The notes under the pieces are model-generated. The model was not told where the DNA came from. It was given only the letters and a program-made list of their open reading frames with translations, and did not search any database. Of a stretch of 64,000 nucleotides of DNA, positions 52,963-64,000 are shown one piece after another (the stretch's first letter is position 1; each line of letters starts with the position of its first letter). A program made the translations under genes and the position numbers. Source of the DNA: Nissolia schottii (taxonomy: Eukaryota; Streptophyta; Magnoliopsida; Fabales; Fabaceae); NCBI GenBank assembly GCA_003254905.1, contig QANU01065441.1:1-64000 (forward strand), in the 5' to 3' direction.

Positions 52963-55900
52963 TTATTGACATTCCAAGCCTTGTTGATTTGCTTGTGCAT
53001 CCTTGACACATTGCTCTCGCTCTTTACTTTTCCCCCATAGGAGAATATACATACCAGCAATAACCAAGGCCGATCCTGCAACACTGCTCATAGCAGGTAG
53101 GGACACATCAAGGAAAATGGAATACAAGAAAAAAGGGAAGAAATCAAATCATAGAAGAGTGATAAAAAGGGAATCAACCTTCCAAGGTAAATTTCCTCCT
53201 TTAATATGGTGAAATCAAGCACGGCCACAAATATCTGTATAAGGGGGGTAAATGATGCAGTGAAAACTGGACCCCTTTTTCTGACACACCATGACATTGC
53301 CACATAGCATAAGCCTGATCCCACCAACCCCTAGGCTCACATAAACACCAAGTTTTAATTAATGTAAAAGTTTGTGCAAGTAATCAGGGTTGTTGCATCT
53401 ACTACTTCACAAGAAAATGGATATTTAAGGTCTATTTCTATTTTGTTTCTGTTTTTTGTTTTTCAAAATTTTGTGAAGAAAGTATTGAAAACAGGAAATA
53501 CAAACAGAAACCAAACGGAGAAACTAAACAGATTGTTAGATTCAAACTTGGTATTTGCAAAGAAACTAGCAAAATATCTCTAAAGCATTCTAAATGATGT
53601 GCATCATTGTAAAGAACACACTTACAGAATATATAACACTCATTATTTCCAGCTTTCCTTTGAGAATCCAGGAGGCATTATTTCCCTTGATGATCAAAGT
53701 TAGTATTGCTGATTGAATGGCAGAAAAGAGAGACAAAATGGCTGTGCTGGAGTATTGGCATGGATATTTCTTGCTAATTTTTGCTTGTATAATGAACCAT
53801 GAAGACCACAAGATGCATCCTGCAGCCAGAAACATTGAACCTATGATCCATTTCTCTAACTTGGCAGGTGGAGGAGGTGTACTTGTGGCTTTGCTTGCTA
53901 TGTGTTCAGATTGTGTGTTGTTGATTAAGGGCACTCCTTTATAAAGGACCAGTATCAATGTTCCAGCAATGCACACAAAAGTTCCCAAGACTTTGGCTTT
54001 ACCACGCTTGTTTGTCAGGTTCACCTTCTCTATCCTGGAAACAATTTTTAACTCAAAGGTTATCAAAACTATTGTAGCCATGTTTCACAATCAAGTTATA
54101 ATGTCCTTTTTGTTTGACCTTACCCAAATGGCAGTGCCATGATGAAGGTAAATACTGGCACTGCGTTGAGGAATGCACATGAGAATGTGGCAGATGTATA
54201 CTCAAGTCCAAGTAGAAATATGTATTGGGTGAGTGTCACTCTGGAAGGCATGGATATATAATATTAAAATCATGTACCAGAAAAAGAAATATTCAAATCA
54301 TAAACTTTAGTCCCTAGTTATACTTAGAGATTAATTTTGATACATTGTCATCCAATTATGTGCTATCAAATGTGTGACTCTGTAAGAACTGGTACCAATA
54401 GGAAAAGCTTGCTGAAATGGTGCTGATTTTATTTAATTGCGCAGAAATTCCAATAGGGAATTTCTGTGGCAGAACTGAACAGAATGGCTAAAAGGGCTGA
54501 AAAAATAATGAACAGAAAATAGAAATAATCTGGGAATTTAGGATCCCTTGGTCCTCCTAGTCCACTCAAGTCCTGAATGACTTTCCTCTTCCCTCATGAT
54601 CCCACTTATAATAGTCCATGGGAGGGAATTAAGGAACTAAGCATTATTTGCTCCTAAAAATCCTCCTTTCCTAATTTGTCTCAACTAATTTATTCTTCCC
54701 TAACAAACCCTGATTTGTTTCTAACAAATCAAATTTTATTCTCTCCTAATCTACTCTTATTTCTTCTAGAATAGTGATTTGGAAAAGGAATTATTTTCTT
54801 TCCCTTATGGTTAGGCAATTGGTTGCTGCTAGGGGGTCTGTAACAATACCCTCCCCTTGAAGTACCACCTTGTCCTCACAGTGAAAGGAAGGGAAGGCCG
54901 CCTGAATCTCCGCTGCTGACTCCCAGGAATTTTCAAAATCTGGAAGGTTCTTCCATTTGAGCAATACTTCCCATTGCCCTGCTTCATTTTTTCTAACCAC
55001 CATGACGCGTTGAGGCTCCACTTGAAGTTCATAATCGTCTGTAAGGGCAGTGGGGAGGGGCTGAACTTGACCAGTCGTAGCTTATAAGCTACTTGGCCAA
55101 TTTTCTCAAGCATCTCAAATGGACCATAGAATCATGCACTTAGCTTTTGATTCACCCTTTTTGCTAAGGTCTTCATTCGATAGGGCTGTAGTTTGAGGTA
55201 CACCTGTTCTCCCGGCTCAAAGGACACGTCCTTTCTTCTTTTGTCTGCATAGGTCCTCATTCGATTCTGAGCTTTGTCAAGTTGAAACCACAGTTCGTCC
55301 AACATCTGATTCCTTTCCTCCATCAAGCTTCTGACCTCCTCAACCGCCACTTCTCCTCTTCCCCTTAATAAAACGGGGGGCTCTCAGCCGTACAGTGCTT
55401 TGAAGGAAGTCGTCTTAATAGAGCCATGATAATTGGTGTTGTACCAATACTCAACCCAATTTAGCCAACGTGGCCATCGCTTGGGTTTAGAACCAGTGAA
55501 GCATCGGAGATAGGTTTCGACATATTTATTAACGGGCTCACTTTGCCCATCTGTTTGCGGATGATTGGCGGAACTCATTTTTAGAGCGGTACCGGCTTCC
55601 TTAAAGATCTCTGACCAGAAGGCACTCATAAATAACCAATCTCGATCTGAGACTATGGAATTAGGAAAACCATGGAGTTTTACCACCTCTTTCACAAACA
55701 GCTCTTGCCACTTCTTTTGCGGAATAAGGATGAGATAATGGGAATAAATGAGCATACTTTGTCATTCTGTCCACCACGGCGAAGATGGTATCTTTCCCTT
55801 GTGCCTTCGGTAAGCCTCCAATGAAGTCCATTGCAATCTCTGACCAAACATTAGTAGGAATGGGAAGGGTTGTAATAGGCCTGCTGGGGATAGGGTGGAG

Positions 55901-58900
55901 TGTTTGTTCGTTTGGCAAATCGCACATTGTTTCACGTATTCCATGATAGTTCTTTTCATCCCTTCCCAATATAAAATTCCAGCTATTCTCTTGTACGTTC
56001 GGAAGAACCGTAAGTGTCCCCCTAACTTAGTGTCATGGAATTCTTGGAGTATCTTAGGGATCAATTTCGAATGCTTTGGTGTAAGAGTTTCCTATTTTGT
56101 AGAGTGTAACCTGCTGGAGCTTCCCTGTCTGAAATTAAATCTTGCATAATCCCCCTGAGTTTCGGATCTCCCTGAACTTCTTCCGCAAGGCCTTCCCATT
56201 CTCCTGTTGAAACTACAGACACGGCAGCAAGCTGGAATTTCCTAGAGAGTGCATCTGTCACCCGGTTGTCCTTCCCTGCCTTGTACTTAATTTCAAAATC
56301 AAACCCGAGCAGCTTGGCCATCCACTTTTGTTGTTCCTCACCCCCAATCCGCTGATCCATCAGAAATTTAAGACTTTTCTGGTCGGTAAAAACAGTGAAC
56401 CGCTGGCCGAGGAGGTAATGTTGCCATTTTTGAATGGCTAGCACCATTGCCATTAATTCCCTTTCATATACAGACTTAGACTGAGCTCGTTCGGAGATCT
56501 TTTGACTCATGTATGCCACCGGCCTGCCTTCCTGCAGCAGGACGGCCCCTATTCCTTTGCCCAAAGCATTTGTTTCTATGGCAAAAGGCTTGGAAAAGGA
56601 GGGAACAACAAGTACGGGGACTGTTACCATGGCAGTTTTGAGTGCTTCAAATGTTGCTTGCGCTTCATGGCTCCACTTGTACTGGTCTTTCTTTAGGAGT
56701 TGGGTAAGGGGCCAAGCTATCCTTCCATAGTTTTTCACGAAATGCCGGTAGTATCCTGTTAATCCCAGAAACCCTCTCAGAGCCTTGAGGTCTTTAGGAA
56801 TTGGCCCGTCCATCCCGTCTTGGATCTTCTTGGGGTATGCGGCTACTCCATCCTTGGATATAATATGACCCAAGTATTCAATTCGCTCCTGGGCGAACCT
56901 GCACTTCTTCTTGTTAAGGTAAAGTTGGTGTTGTCGAAGGACCGCAAACACCTGTTGTAAATGCTCCCAATGTTCTTCTAAGCTCCCGCTATAAATGAGT
57001 ATGTCATCAAAGAAAACCAAGACGAATTTTCTCAAGAAGGGCCTTAATAGCTGATTCATAAGTGCCTGAAAGGTGGAAGGTGCGTTAGTTAAACCAAAAG
57101 GCATTACCAGAAATTCGTAGTGGCCTTCATGGGTTCGAAAGGCTGTTTTGTGGATGTCTTCTTCCCGCATCCTTATTTGGTGGTAGCCAGATTTGAGGTC
57201 CAGCTTGGTGAATATTTAGGCGTTCCCAATTTCATCCAGCAGCTCATCAATCACGGGAATGGGAAATTTATCGGCTATGGTTTCTCGGTTTAGGGCCCGA
57301 TAGTCCACACAGAACCTCCAGCCCCCATCTTTCTTTTTGACTAGGATCATGGGGCTTGCGAAGGGACTCGTGCTGGGTCTTATGATACTCGATTGCAGCA
57401 TTTCCTCCACAATTTTCTCAATTTCAGTTTTCTGGTAATGGGGATACCTGTAGGGTCTGATTCGAGGGATTGTGGAGCCTTCTTTGAGGAGGATGGCGTG
57501 GTCGTTCTTGCGTTGGGGAGGCAGCCCCCCTGGCTGTTGGAACAGATCGTTAAATTGCTGGAGAAATTGTGTTGTTTCTGTTGGTATCTCATCTTCTACC
57601 TGCACCTCGGGGGCTGATGCCAGAGGGGAGACATAACCTTCTTCCTTTCTTTTGAGGGCGTGTAAGGTGTTCTTTCATGAAGCTTGGCTTCGGCTTAAGG
57701 AGGGATCACCTCGGAGTAGTTTTCTCTCACCATCTTGCTCCCAACTCAAGGTTAATTCTCTGTAATTTCCCACAAATGGCCCCAAACTGGCCAACCAACT
57801 AGCCCTAATACTACCTCTGAACAGCCGAATTTCATCACAAAAAAATTCTAGAGTAATTGCACCCCCTGAATATTCAGTTGGATTGCTTCACACCCTTCGT
57901 GCCCCTTTTCTATGGCTCCATTTCCCACCTCTACCTGAAATTCCTTGACCTTCTTAACAGGTATGGCCAACCGCTTGACCACCTCAGTTGCAATGAAGTT
58001 TGATGAGGCCCCAGGGTCAATGAGCACGACCACAGGTTGGCCGTGAATCTCTCCTTGAACCTTGAAGGTTTTGTGGGAAGTGAGTCCCCAATAGCTGTAA
58101 GAGGACAACTGTAACTCCTCTCTTTCTTCGACTCCTTCTTGTCCCTCCAAGTGTGGTGTTCCGCCTCCTTCATCTTCTTCCCTTTCCTCATCCTCTAGGA
58201 TTATAATCTGGCAATGTTTCATGGTGCACTTATGATCGTGACTCCACCTCTCCCCACAGCGAAAACAGAGTCCCTTCCGCTGCCTCTCACCCCATTCTTC
58301 ATTTGAGAGCCGATGCGTGTTGCTGTTTCTGGTTGGACCTGATTGTTCCGTGCTACTACCCCCATTCTGTTGTGGTTTGGTTCCTGTTTGTGGTTCTGAA
58401 AATTTCTGGCCTATGCTTGAACCCATTTCTCCACTTCCTCTACCTTTGTTCTCAGCAGATTTGATGAAGCCTGCATTTCTGGAAAAAATTGCCCCCATCG
58501 GGGCTTCTCCGCTGGCTCTACTACTTCTGGAAACTCCTTCCGTTCTCCGGCTGCTTGGATTAATTCCGTTTTCCCTCTATGCTTGGTTCCTCCATTCTAT
58601 CGCCATGGCCTTGTCCATTAAGGCGGGCAGGTTATCAAACCGTGCCACTTCTATCTCTGCTTGAATCTCCCTCTTCAATCCGTTTGCAAAAATATACATT
58701 AGGGCCTCGGCTCCCAGGTTCTTGTGGGACCTTGCTGCTGCCTCGAATTCTGTCCTATATTGGGTCACACCATCTACCTGCTTCACTTCCAATAGTGGGG
58801 CTAAGGGATTGAGAGCAGCTCCTGGTTGGAACCGCTTGAATAGGTCCTCCCTAAACCGTATCCAATTTAGGAACGGTGTGTGCTCTTCCCACCATTCCAT

Positions 58901-60318
58901 CCATGTGAGGGCTTCCCCCTCCAAGGCCAATGTGACAATATCCATCTTATCCTGCGGGGTTGCCTGGGTGACTCGGAAACACCTTTCCATTTTTACCAAC
59001 CAATCAGATGCACCCTCTCCTGAAAAGGGGAACATCCAATTTTCGATTGGCTTCAAACCGCCTTGGCTCTGGTTCCTCTTCCTCGTTCCTTTCCTCCTCC
59101 TCTCCGCTTCGTGAACCCCTGTTCCCGTTGCCATTGATGCTTCCTGGTGGCTGCTGTGGCAGCATGTCCTTAATTTGCCTCAAGAGCTCAAACGTGTTAG
59201 CCTGAGACTCTTTTACCTCCTCCATCTGCCTCTCCAATGCGTCTAACCTAGCCTCCATGATGGCGCGTGGGGAAACCATGCACAGTCCTTCCTAGGATCG
59301 GTGCTCTGATATCAGTTGTACGAACCGGTACCAATAGGAAAAGCTTGTTGAAATGGTGCTGATTTTATTTAATTGTACAGAAAATCCAATAGGGAATTTC
59401 TGTGGCAGAACCAAACAGAATGGCTAAAAGGGCTGAAAAAATAATGAACAGAAAATAGAAATAATTTGGGAAAATTTAGGATCCTTTGGTCCTCATAGTC
59501 CACTCAAGTCCTGAATGACTTTCCTCTTCCCCCATGATCTCACTTATAATAGTCCATGGGAGGGGAATCAAGAAACTAAGCATTATTTGCTCCTAAAATT
59601 CCTCCTTTCCTAATTTGTCTCAACTAATTTATTCTTCCCTAACAAACCCTGATTTGTTTCTAACAAATCAGATTTTATTCTCTCCTAATCTTCTCTTATT
59701 TCTTCTAGAATAGTGATGTGGAAAAGGAATTATTTTCTTTCCCTTATGGTTAGGCAATTCGGTTGCTGCTGGGGGGGTCTGTAACAGACTCTTATAAAAT
59801 AGTAGGAGTCAAATACTTTTGTTGGTATAGCAAGATATATAGATGTGTGAAATAGTTTCATTGACGGTGTATCAAAATTAAATCCTTATTCTAATGACAA
59901 TAACATCAGTACACAACATGTTTTTGTATCTTTTGGTTATAAAATTACTTACCCCACAAGAGAGCTGACGAAAAGGAGACATATTATGTGAGCCCCCAAT
60001 TTGTGTTTCCTGTAAAAAGCAGAATACTGCTCTGTCTTATCTTTTGTATGATTACAATTTGTGAAAATCAGGAAAAGATTTGGTCACTAAAACATAGGAG
60101 AAAGAAGTGAAGAGATCAAGTGGTTCCTACCTTTCATATATGCATGCAATAGGTGCCATGAAGATAAATGAAATTGCTTGTCGATATGTTACAATGGACA
60201 TGTAGTCCATTCCTTCATTGAGAACCTTCTTCAGAAGCAAATTGACAAAAGCCAATGCTAAGCTAACTAAAATCATGACACAAACTGGCTTGCACAATTC
60301 ATGGCAATGCATCAACAT
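52963..60318 (-). CDS. WAT1-related / nodulin MtN21-type EamA transporter
   Basis: Six exons on the minus strand, 60131-60318, 59953-60009, 54124-54240, 53626-54034, 53179-53330 and 52963-53083, join in frame to 1,044 nt, 347 aa. The protein has two EamA domains and about ten membrane helices. Recognisable blocks are [120 protein letters not shown] and a C-terminal [11 protein letters not shown]. Family members move auxin, amino acids or other small molecules across the vacuolar or plasma membrane; the substrate here is unknown. Intron 2 is 5.7 kb because a gypsy retrotransposon sits in it, yet every exon and splice site looks intact. Confidence 0.93.
54381..54845 (-). repeat. 3' LTR of the gypsy element
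   Basis: 465 bp, bounded by TGTAAGAAC and GTCTGTAACA as read on the plus strand, and directly abutting the target duplication GACTC. Confidence 0.93.
59317..59786 (-). repeat. 5' LTR of the gypsy element
   Basis: 470 bp, about 95-96% identical to the copy at 54381-54845 by eye. It is adjacent to the tRNA primer-binding site on the inside and to GACTC on the outside. Confidence 0.93.
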
Positions 60319-62766
60319 CTTGATTATTTTTTTTATTTTTTCTTATAGTTCGTAGTTAAGCTTTGGAAGAATGCTTTGATGTCTGCTACAAGCTTCTTCA
60401 ATATATAGGAGAGTTAATAAGCTCCAAGAACAAGGGATCAAACATGATATATTCTTCATCACATCAACACTCCCCAGTCAAAATTCCATTCCAGACTTCA
60501 TTATTTGCTTGCTTTTTTAATTTTTAATTTCTCATGGTGGAAATTTACTAGAAATTTTCCTTGTGATATTCGTTCGTCGTCATTGATTGACATCAGCCTA
60601 CTTAAATTGGAACACATCAGAGTCATCAAATCAAACACTTTTGCCTCCAAATTGCCATATTTTAATCGTTTATTCTCTTCACAACTTTCGGTTGCTGGAA
60701 TTTTCTGCAGGGTGAGATAAGTGAAATGAAGCGCTAATTAAAAGCACGTTTCTAATTTTGTGCACCATTTAACACCAGAATTAGCTTCTGTCCTGCCTGT
60801 TCCTGATTTATATATAGTCCAAAGTTATTTGATGAGTATTGTTTAACAAGTTTACAGGTTGCTACATGACTTGTAAGTGTAGAGAAGTGTAGAAAGACAT
60901 ATAAAATCATTCAATTGCCGTTATTCATTAGCTTAAGTTTCTTAAAGAGATGGTTATTGACATGATATCAGAGCTATTATGATTAATTATTCACGATGCA
61001 ATTCAGAAGAGCTCTTGCATGAAAAGGCATGTAAAAAAAAATATAAAAAAATCATTTAATTGTCTCTATACGTTAGCTTAAACTTTGGCGAGACATGGTT
61101 CTTGACGGCAAGCATCGGCAAAAAGTAAAGACAGATATGATATGGCATTGTCTCCACATTTTCTTTTAGCTAACTTGGAATCTGTTTTTTTTTATTATTA
61201 TTATTTTCCTTTCTCTGCTTTGGCACGTTACATGTTTGTTTATTATTAATTTTCTGTGACATGAAAGAACATGTCCAATCTTGGCAAAGGAGGGAAGCTG
61301 GTAGAAAGTTGAGGGATGCTTTCTTCTGACTGGTAAAGCAAACTGTTGGCGTGGGAAAAAAATGGTTCTCCGTTTATGTATGTAAATAGTTTCTTCACAT
61401 TCTGGGAATAAGATTTTTAACAGTTTTCAGCACTTAAAAGATATCTCTGAACTAATAACCATTTTGGTTGGAGAAAATGGAATGCTATATAAACAGAATG
61501 AGAAAAAGAATTAATCCATTGTTAAGATAATGGACATTCCTTTAAAAATAAGAATAAGCATTTCATTATAAAAATGAAAGAATACTCATTGCAAAGCCTG
61601 TAAACAACTTCACTTTCACTTTAAAAATTACAATTCTCTTGTTCCTTGTTTTTAATCAATCATGTCATGCATTGTATTTAACCAAATAAAATAAAGGAAA
61701 AGAATGTTTCATTTTATTTCATTCTATTCCACTATCATCATGTTCTCATTCCATTAGAAATCAATGATAACATTTGTCTCATTAGTTAACCTCAACTATA
61801 TAGATCGGATGATGTTATAGAAGACTATGCTCATTAAAAATCATTCTATTATATTCATATAATCTTTTATACTCATAACCATTTACCTCGGTCACTTTTA
61901 ATGTGTCTTTCTTCTAAATTAACAATATGAGATCAATCCTTTCGATTAATTATTTTTAACTCAATCAGTCTAAATCCAATCTGTTTATCTCATAACCTGA
62001 CCGCTAAGGGCAAGTTAACCAATTAGATTTAATTTAAGAGATTTATATTATTCAATCACGATTAACCTTTCTAATCTGGCATCTATCCAGTTTTTAAAGT
62101 TAGGTTGAATGGCAGATCAATCTTATTCCTGTTCAATTGTTAGAAAATCATTCATTTTTTGTAGAGAGATTTAAACCCATTGAGCCAACTTAAAACAAGA
62201 TTAGTAAACATCATGAATAATTTTATTAGAACATTAACCCAATTCATAACTAGCATTATTACCATAACTAATTCTCGATTGTTACTATCATTAATACTAT
62301 CTAGGCAATTTCATGTCCTTGTTAGTGTGAAAATAAGTTACGCCACAACTCAGGAATTCAACAAACAATTAGTTTATAAAACTTGTTGCCAAACACCACT
62401 TATGATATCTTCGTTCAATGTTAAATGTGAAAGAAAATGAAAAATATGTAGGAACTAACCAACCATATAAGTGCAACAAGGATCATTGCATTCTCAAGTT
62501 TCAAAAGTACAATGTTCACATCAGCATATAAGCAAGACTAGTCCTAATAATTAGCACCGTACCTATCCTATTCGAGCAGTGGTACAAAATACAACATTAA
62601 ATTACAAGCAGGTACATAATGTTTCAAAAGTACCTTCTTTTAAGTTAATAAAGTAGTGCTACAAAACCAAGTGGAACCTTCTTATAGCTGGGATACACTG
62701 AACTCCAAAAAACAAAATCCAATCGGCCTCAATCTGTTAAAGTTAAATTTACAATGGAACCTTGGT
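60319..62766. other. Intergenic between WAT1-like and JmjC genes
   Basis: AT-rich with no gene recognised. Short open frames here lack any family resemblance. The left part should include the WAT1-like promoter, and the part near 62600-62766 the JmjC 3' UTR. Confidence 0.6.
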
Positions 62767-63080
62767 TTATCCAGACCTGTAAAATTGAATAAAATAAATA
62801 ATAATTCTATTTAGTATATGATAATAAAATGTGCAAACTTAAATTCATGAGACTAAAAAGAATGTAACAAATGTGGAGAGCGCATGTAACAAAGTGATCA
62901 ATGTACTCAGCAAATGCATGTATCACACAATGCAAAAACCCTAAGACACAAACTAACCTTGCATTCTCCAGCGTTCCAACCACATCTTGCATAGCAAATA
63001 TTGTCATTTTCTTCACCTGTTTCCAAAGCAGCAGCAGCAGCAAGCAATCAGGGAGGGGTGAATAAGAAACTATTGACAAG

Positions 63081-63115
<35 letters not shown>

Positions 63116-64000
63116 CAGATTGGCCAGTTCAGCCGTTACTGCACTAATCAAGATAAAATTAGTCGTAAAACAAATCAAGCTGGCTAATTAAACTTCTCAT
63201 GCACAAATACCTAATAGGCAAAAACTCCAGGCATGGCAAACCAAGAAAGAAAAGTCACATTTTTAATACACCCAGCCACATTTACAATTGGTATTCAGTA
63301 CTCTAGTAATGAATATTTCAAAATGGTCCTTCAAGACTAATTTGATGTCAAAAATAACATTCAAGAGCCAATTTAAATAGAACCACTAGAACTGCTATTT
63401 CAAGTTATATTCAAAATATAATCAATTGAAAGAAACAGAAAATAGGAGAAAGAGAAATATATCCACAAGCTCAGTTAAATAATTTATAAAAAAAAAAAAA
63501 AAGAATAAGAAAAGATAGTCGTTCAGTGTACCTCCAACTTGTCCTCAGAAGACCTGTGATTTACCGGCAGCGTGCGGAACTCGTCAGTCAAACGGATGCA
63601 CTCGCCAACATTTTCAGGAGAGACAAAATCAAGCGCAACCTTGATGCATGACTGCAAAGGAAGGACGCATATGATTGAAACATAAATAAAAAATAACCAA
63701 GCCATAAAAAGCATGTAATTGAAACTTGCAAGTGGCTTGCGAGAGATCATTAGTTCAAACTGCCATGCTTTTCTGTATTAAAAACCTAAAATTGAAAACT
63801 ATCAGATTTAATGTCTCGACAATGGCAGGCATGTCTCCAAAACATTAACTTCAATAAACTAGTAGTGGCCACTTCCTACAATGGCTTGCTTTGCCCAAGG
63901 ACATATACTAGGATACATGTCAGAACCAACATACCAAAGAACAGTAGAATAAGTATAACAGAGAATTAAACTCTTACAGGCATATAAAGCAACACCATGA
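62767..64000 (-). CDS. JmjC histone demethylase (JMJ25/IBM1-like), 3' end only
   Basis: The last three exons are visible on the minus strand: 63532-63651, 62958-63016 and 62767-62776, with GT-AG introns and a TAA stop. They encode [20 protein letters not shown], then [20 protein letters not shown], then [20 protein letters not shown] and a final SG. This is the segment that follows the JmjC barrel in plant KDM3-type H3K9 demethylases (JMJ25/IBM1 group), which protect genes from ectopic DNA methylation. The catalytic domain and the rest of the gene lie beyond 64000. An (AT)n run at 63084-63113 is in the penultimate visible intron. Confidence 0.85.

Larger units (their letters stand above)
54381..59786 (-). 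mobile_element. Full-length Ty3/gypsy chromovirus fossil with both LTRs
   Basis: A 5,406 bp element in minus orientation inside intron 2 of the WAT1-like gene, flanked by the 5-bp target duplication GACTC (54376-54380 and 59787-59791). Parts in element order are 5' LTR 59317-59786; primer-binding site just inside it (TATCAGAGC, initiator-Met tRNA type); gag with a zinc knuckle, about 59279-58200; aspartic protease, about 58065-57900; reverse transcriptase, about 57500-56750; RNase H, about 56700-56300; integrase, about 56100-55250; chromodomain, about 55020-54880; 3' LTR 54381-54845. Integrase after RT, plus the chromodomain, places it among chromoviruses, perhaps Reina. The coding region is broken in several places. 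The LTRs differ at about 20 of 465 positions by hand count, giving roughly 1.5-2 million years at 1.3e-8 per site per year. Confidence 0.93.

Noticed and set aside
63084-63113. CRISPR or other array-like repeats
   Set aside because: All regular repeats here are simple AT, TC, TAA or CA microsatellites in a plant genome; no spacer structure is present.

Overview
The window is plant nuclear DNA, most likely from a legume and probably a Phaseoleae species close to soybean. The evidence is spliced genes with GT-AG introns, AT-rich intergenic DNA, legume-style transposons, and proteins that recall specific Arabidopsis genes. Species assignment is inference from recalled similarity, not a search. 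Two runs of N (15312-15937 and 37355-37398) are assembly gaps.

Layout. 1-7280: the 3' part of a decayed Ty1/copia retrotransposon carrying a complete 3.37 kb CACTA DNA transposon (1698-5064). 10278-12655 (-): a three-exon EAPP-family gene. 13936-14346 (-): a small predicted membrane protein I do not recognise. 14980-16130: a MULE-like element nested in an older inverted-repeat element. 17850-18770 (-) and 19104-22417 (+): a RING-H2 E3 ligase and a plastid PPR protein arranged head to head, 333 bp apart. 23476-24968 (+): chloroplast thioredoxin x. 26794-28566 (+): an intact STP-type hexose/proton symporter, followed by a decayed tandem copy (30863-32784). 34765-37024: an hAT-like element with an LTR fragment inside it. 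37439-39895 (+): an intronless P-type PPR gene. 41016-47918 (-): a seven-exon BIG BROTHER-related RING E3 ligase. 50741-52489 (+): an E-class PPR gene. 52963-60318 (-): a six-exon WAT1/MtN21-type transporter whose second intron holds a full-length Ty3/gypsy chromovirus (54381-59786). 62767-64000 (-): the 3' end of a JmjC histone demethylase gene that runs off the window.

The genes are not an operon; each appears to have its own promoter. Two themes recur. Three organellar-type RNA-binding PPR genes and a plastid thioredoxin point to nuclear control of organelle function, and two RING ligases point to ubiquitin signalling. The EAPP gene, the 818-aa PPR gene and the E-class PPR gene resemble Arabidopsis At5g08320, At5g08310 and At5g08305, which I recall as neighbours on chromosome 5, so this window probably preserves part of an ancestral block. 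I found no convincing undescribed system. The most unusual structures are the CACTA element, with two long hairpins, telomere-like repeats and an acidic exon, and the nested MULE-like element.
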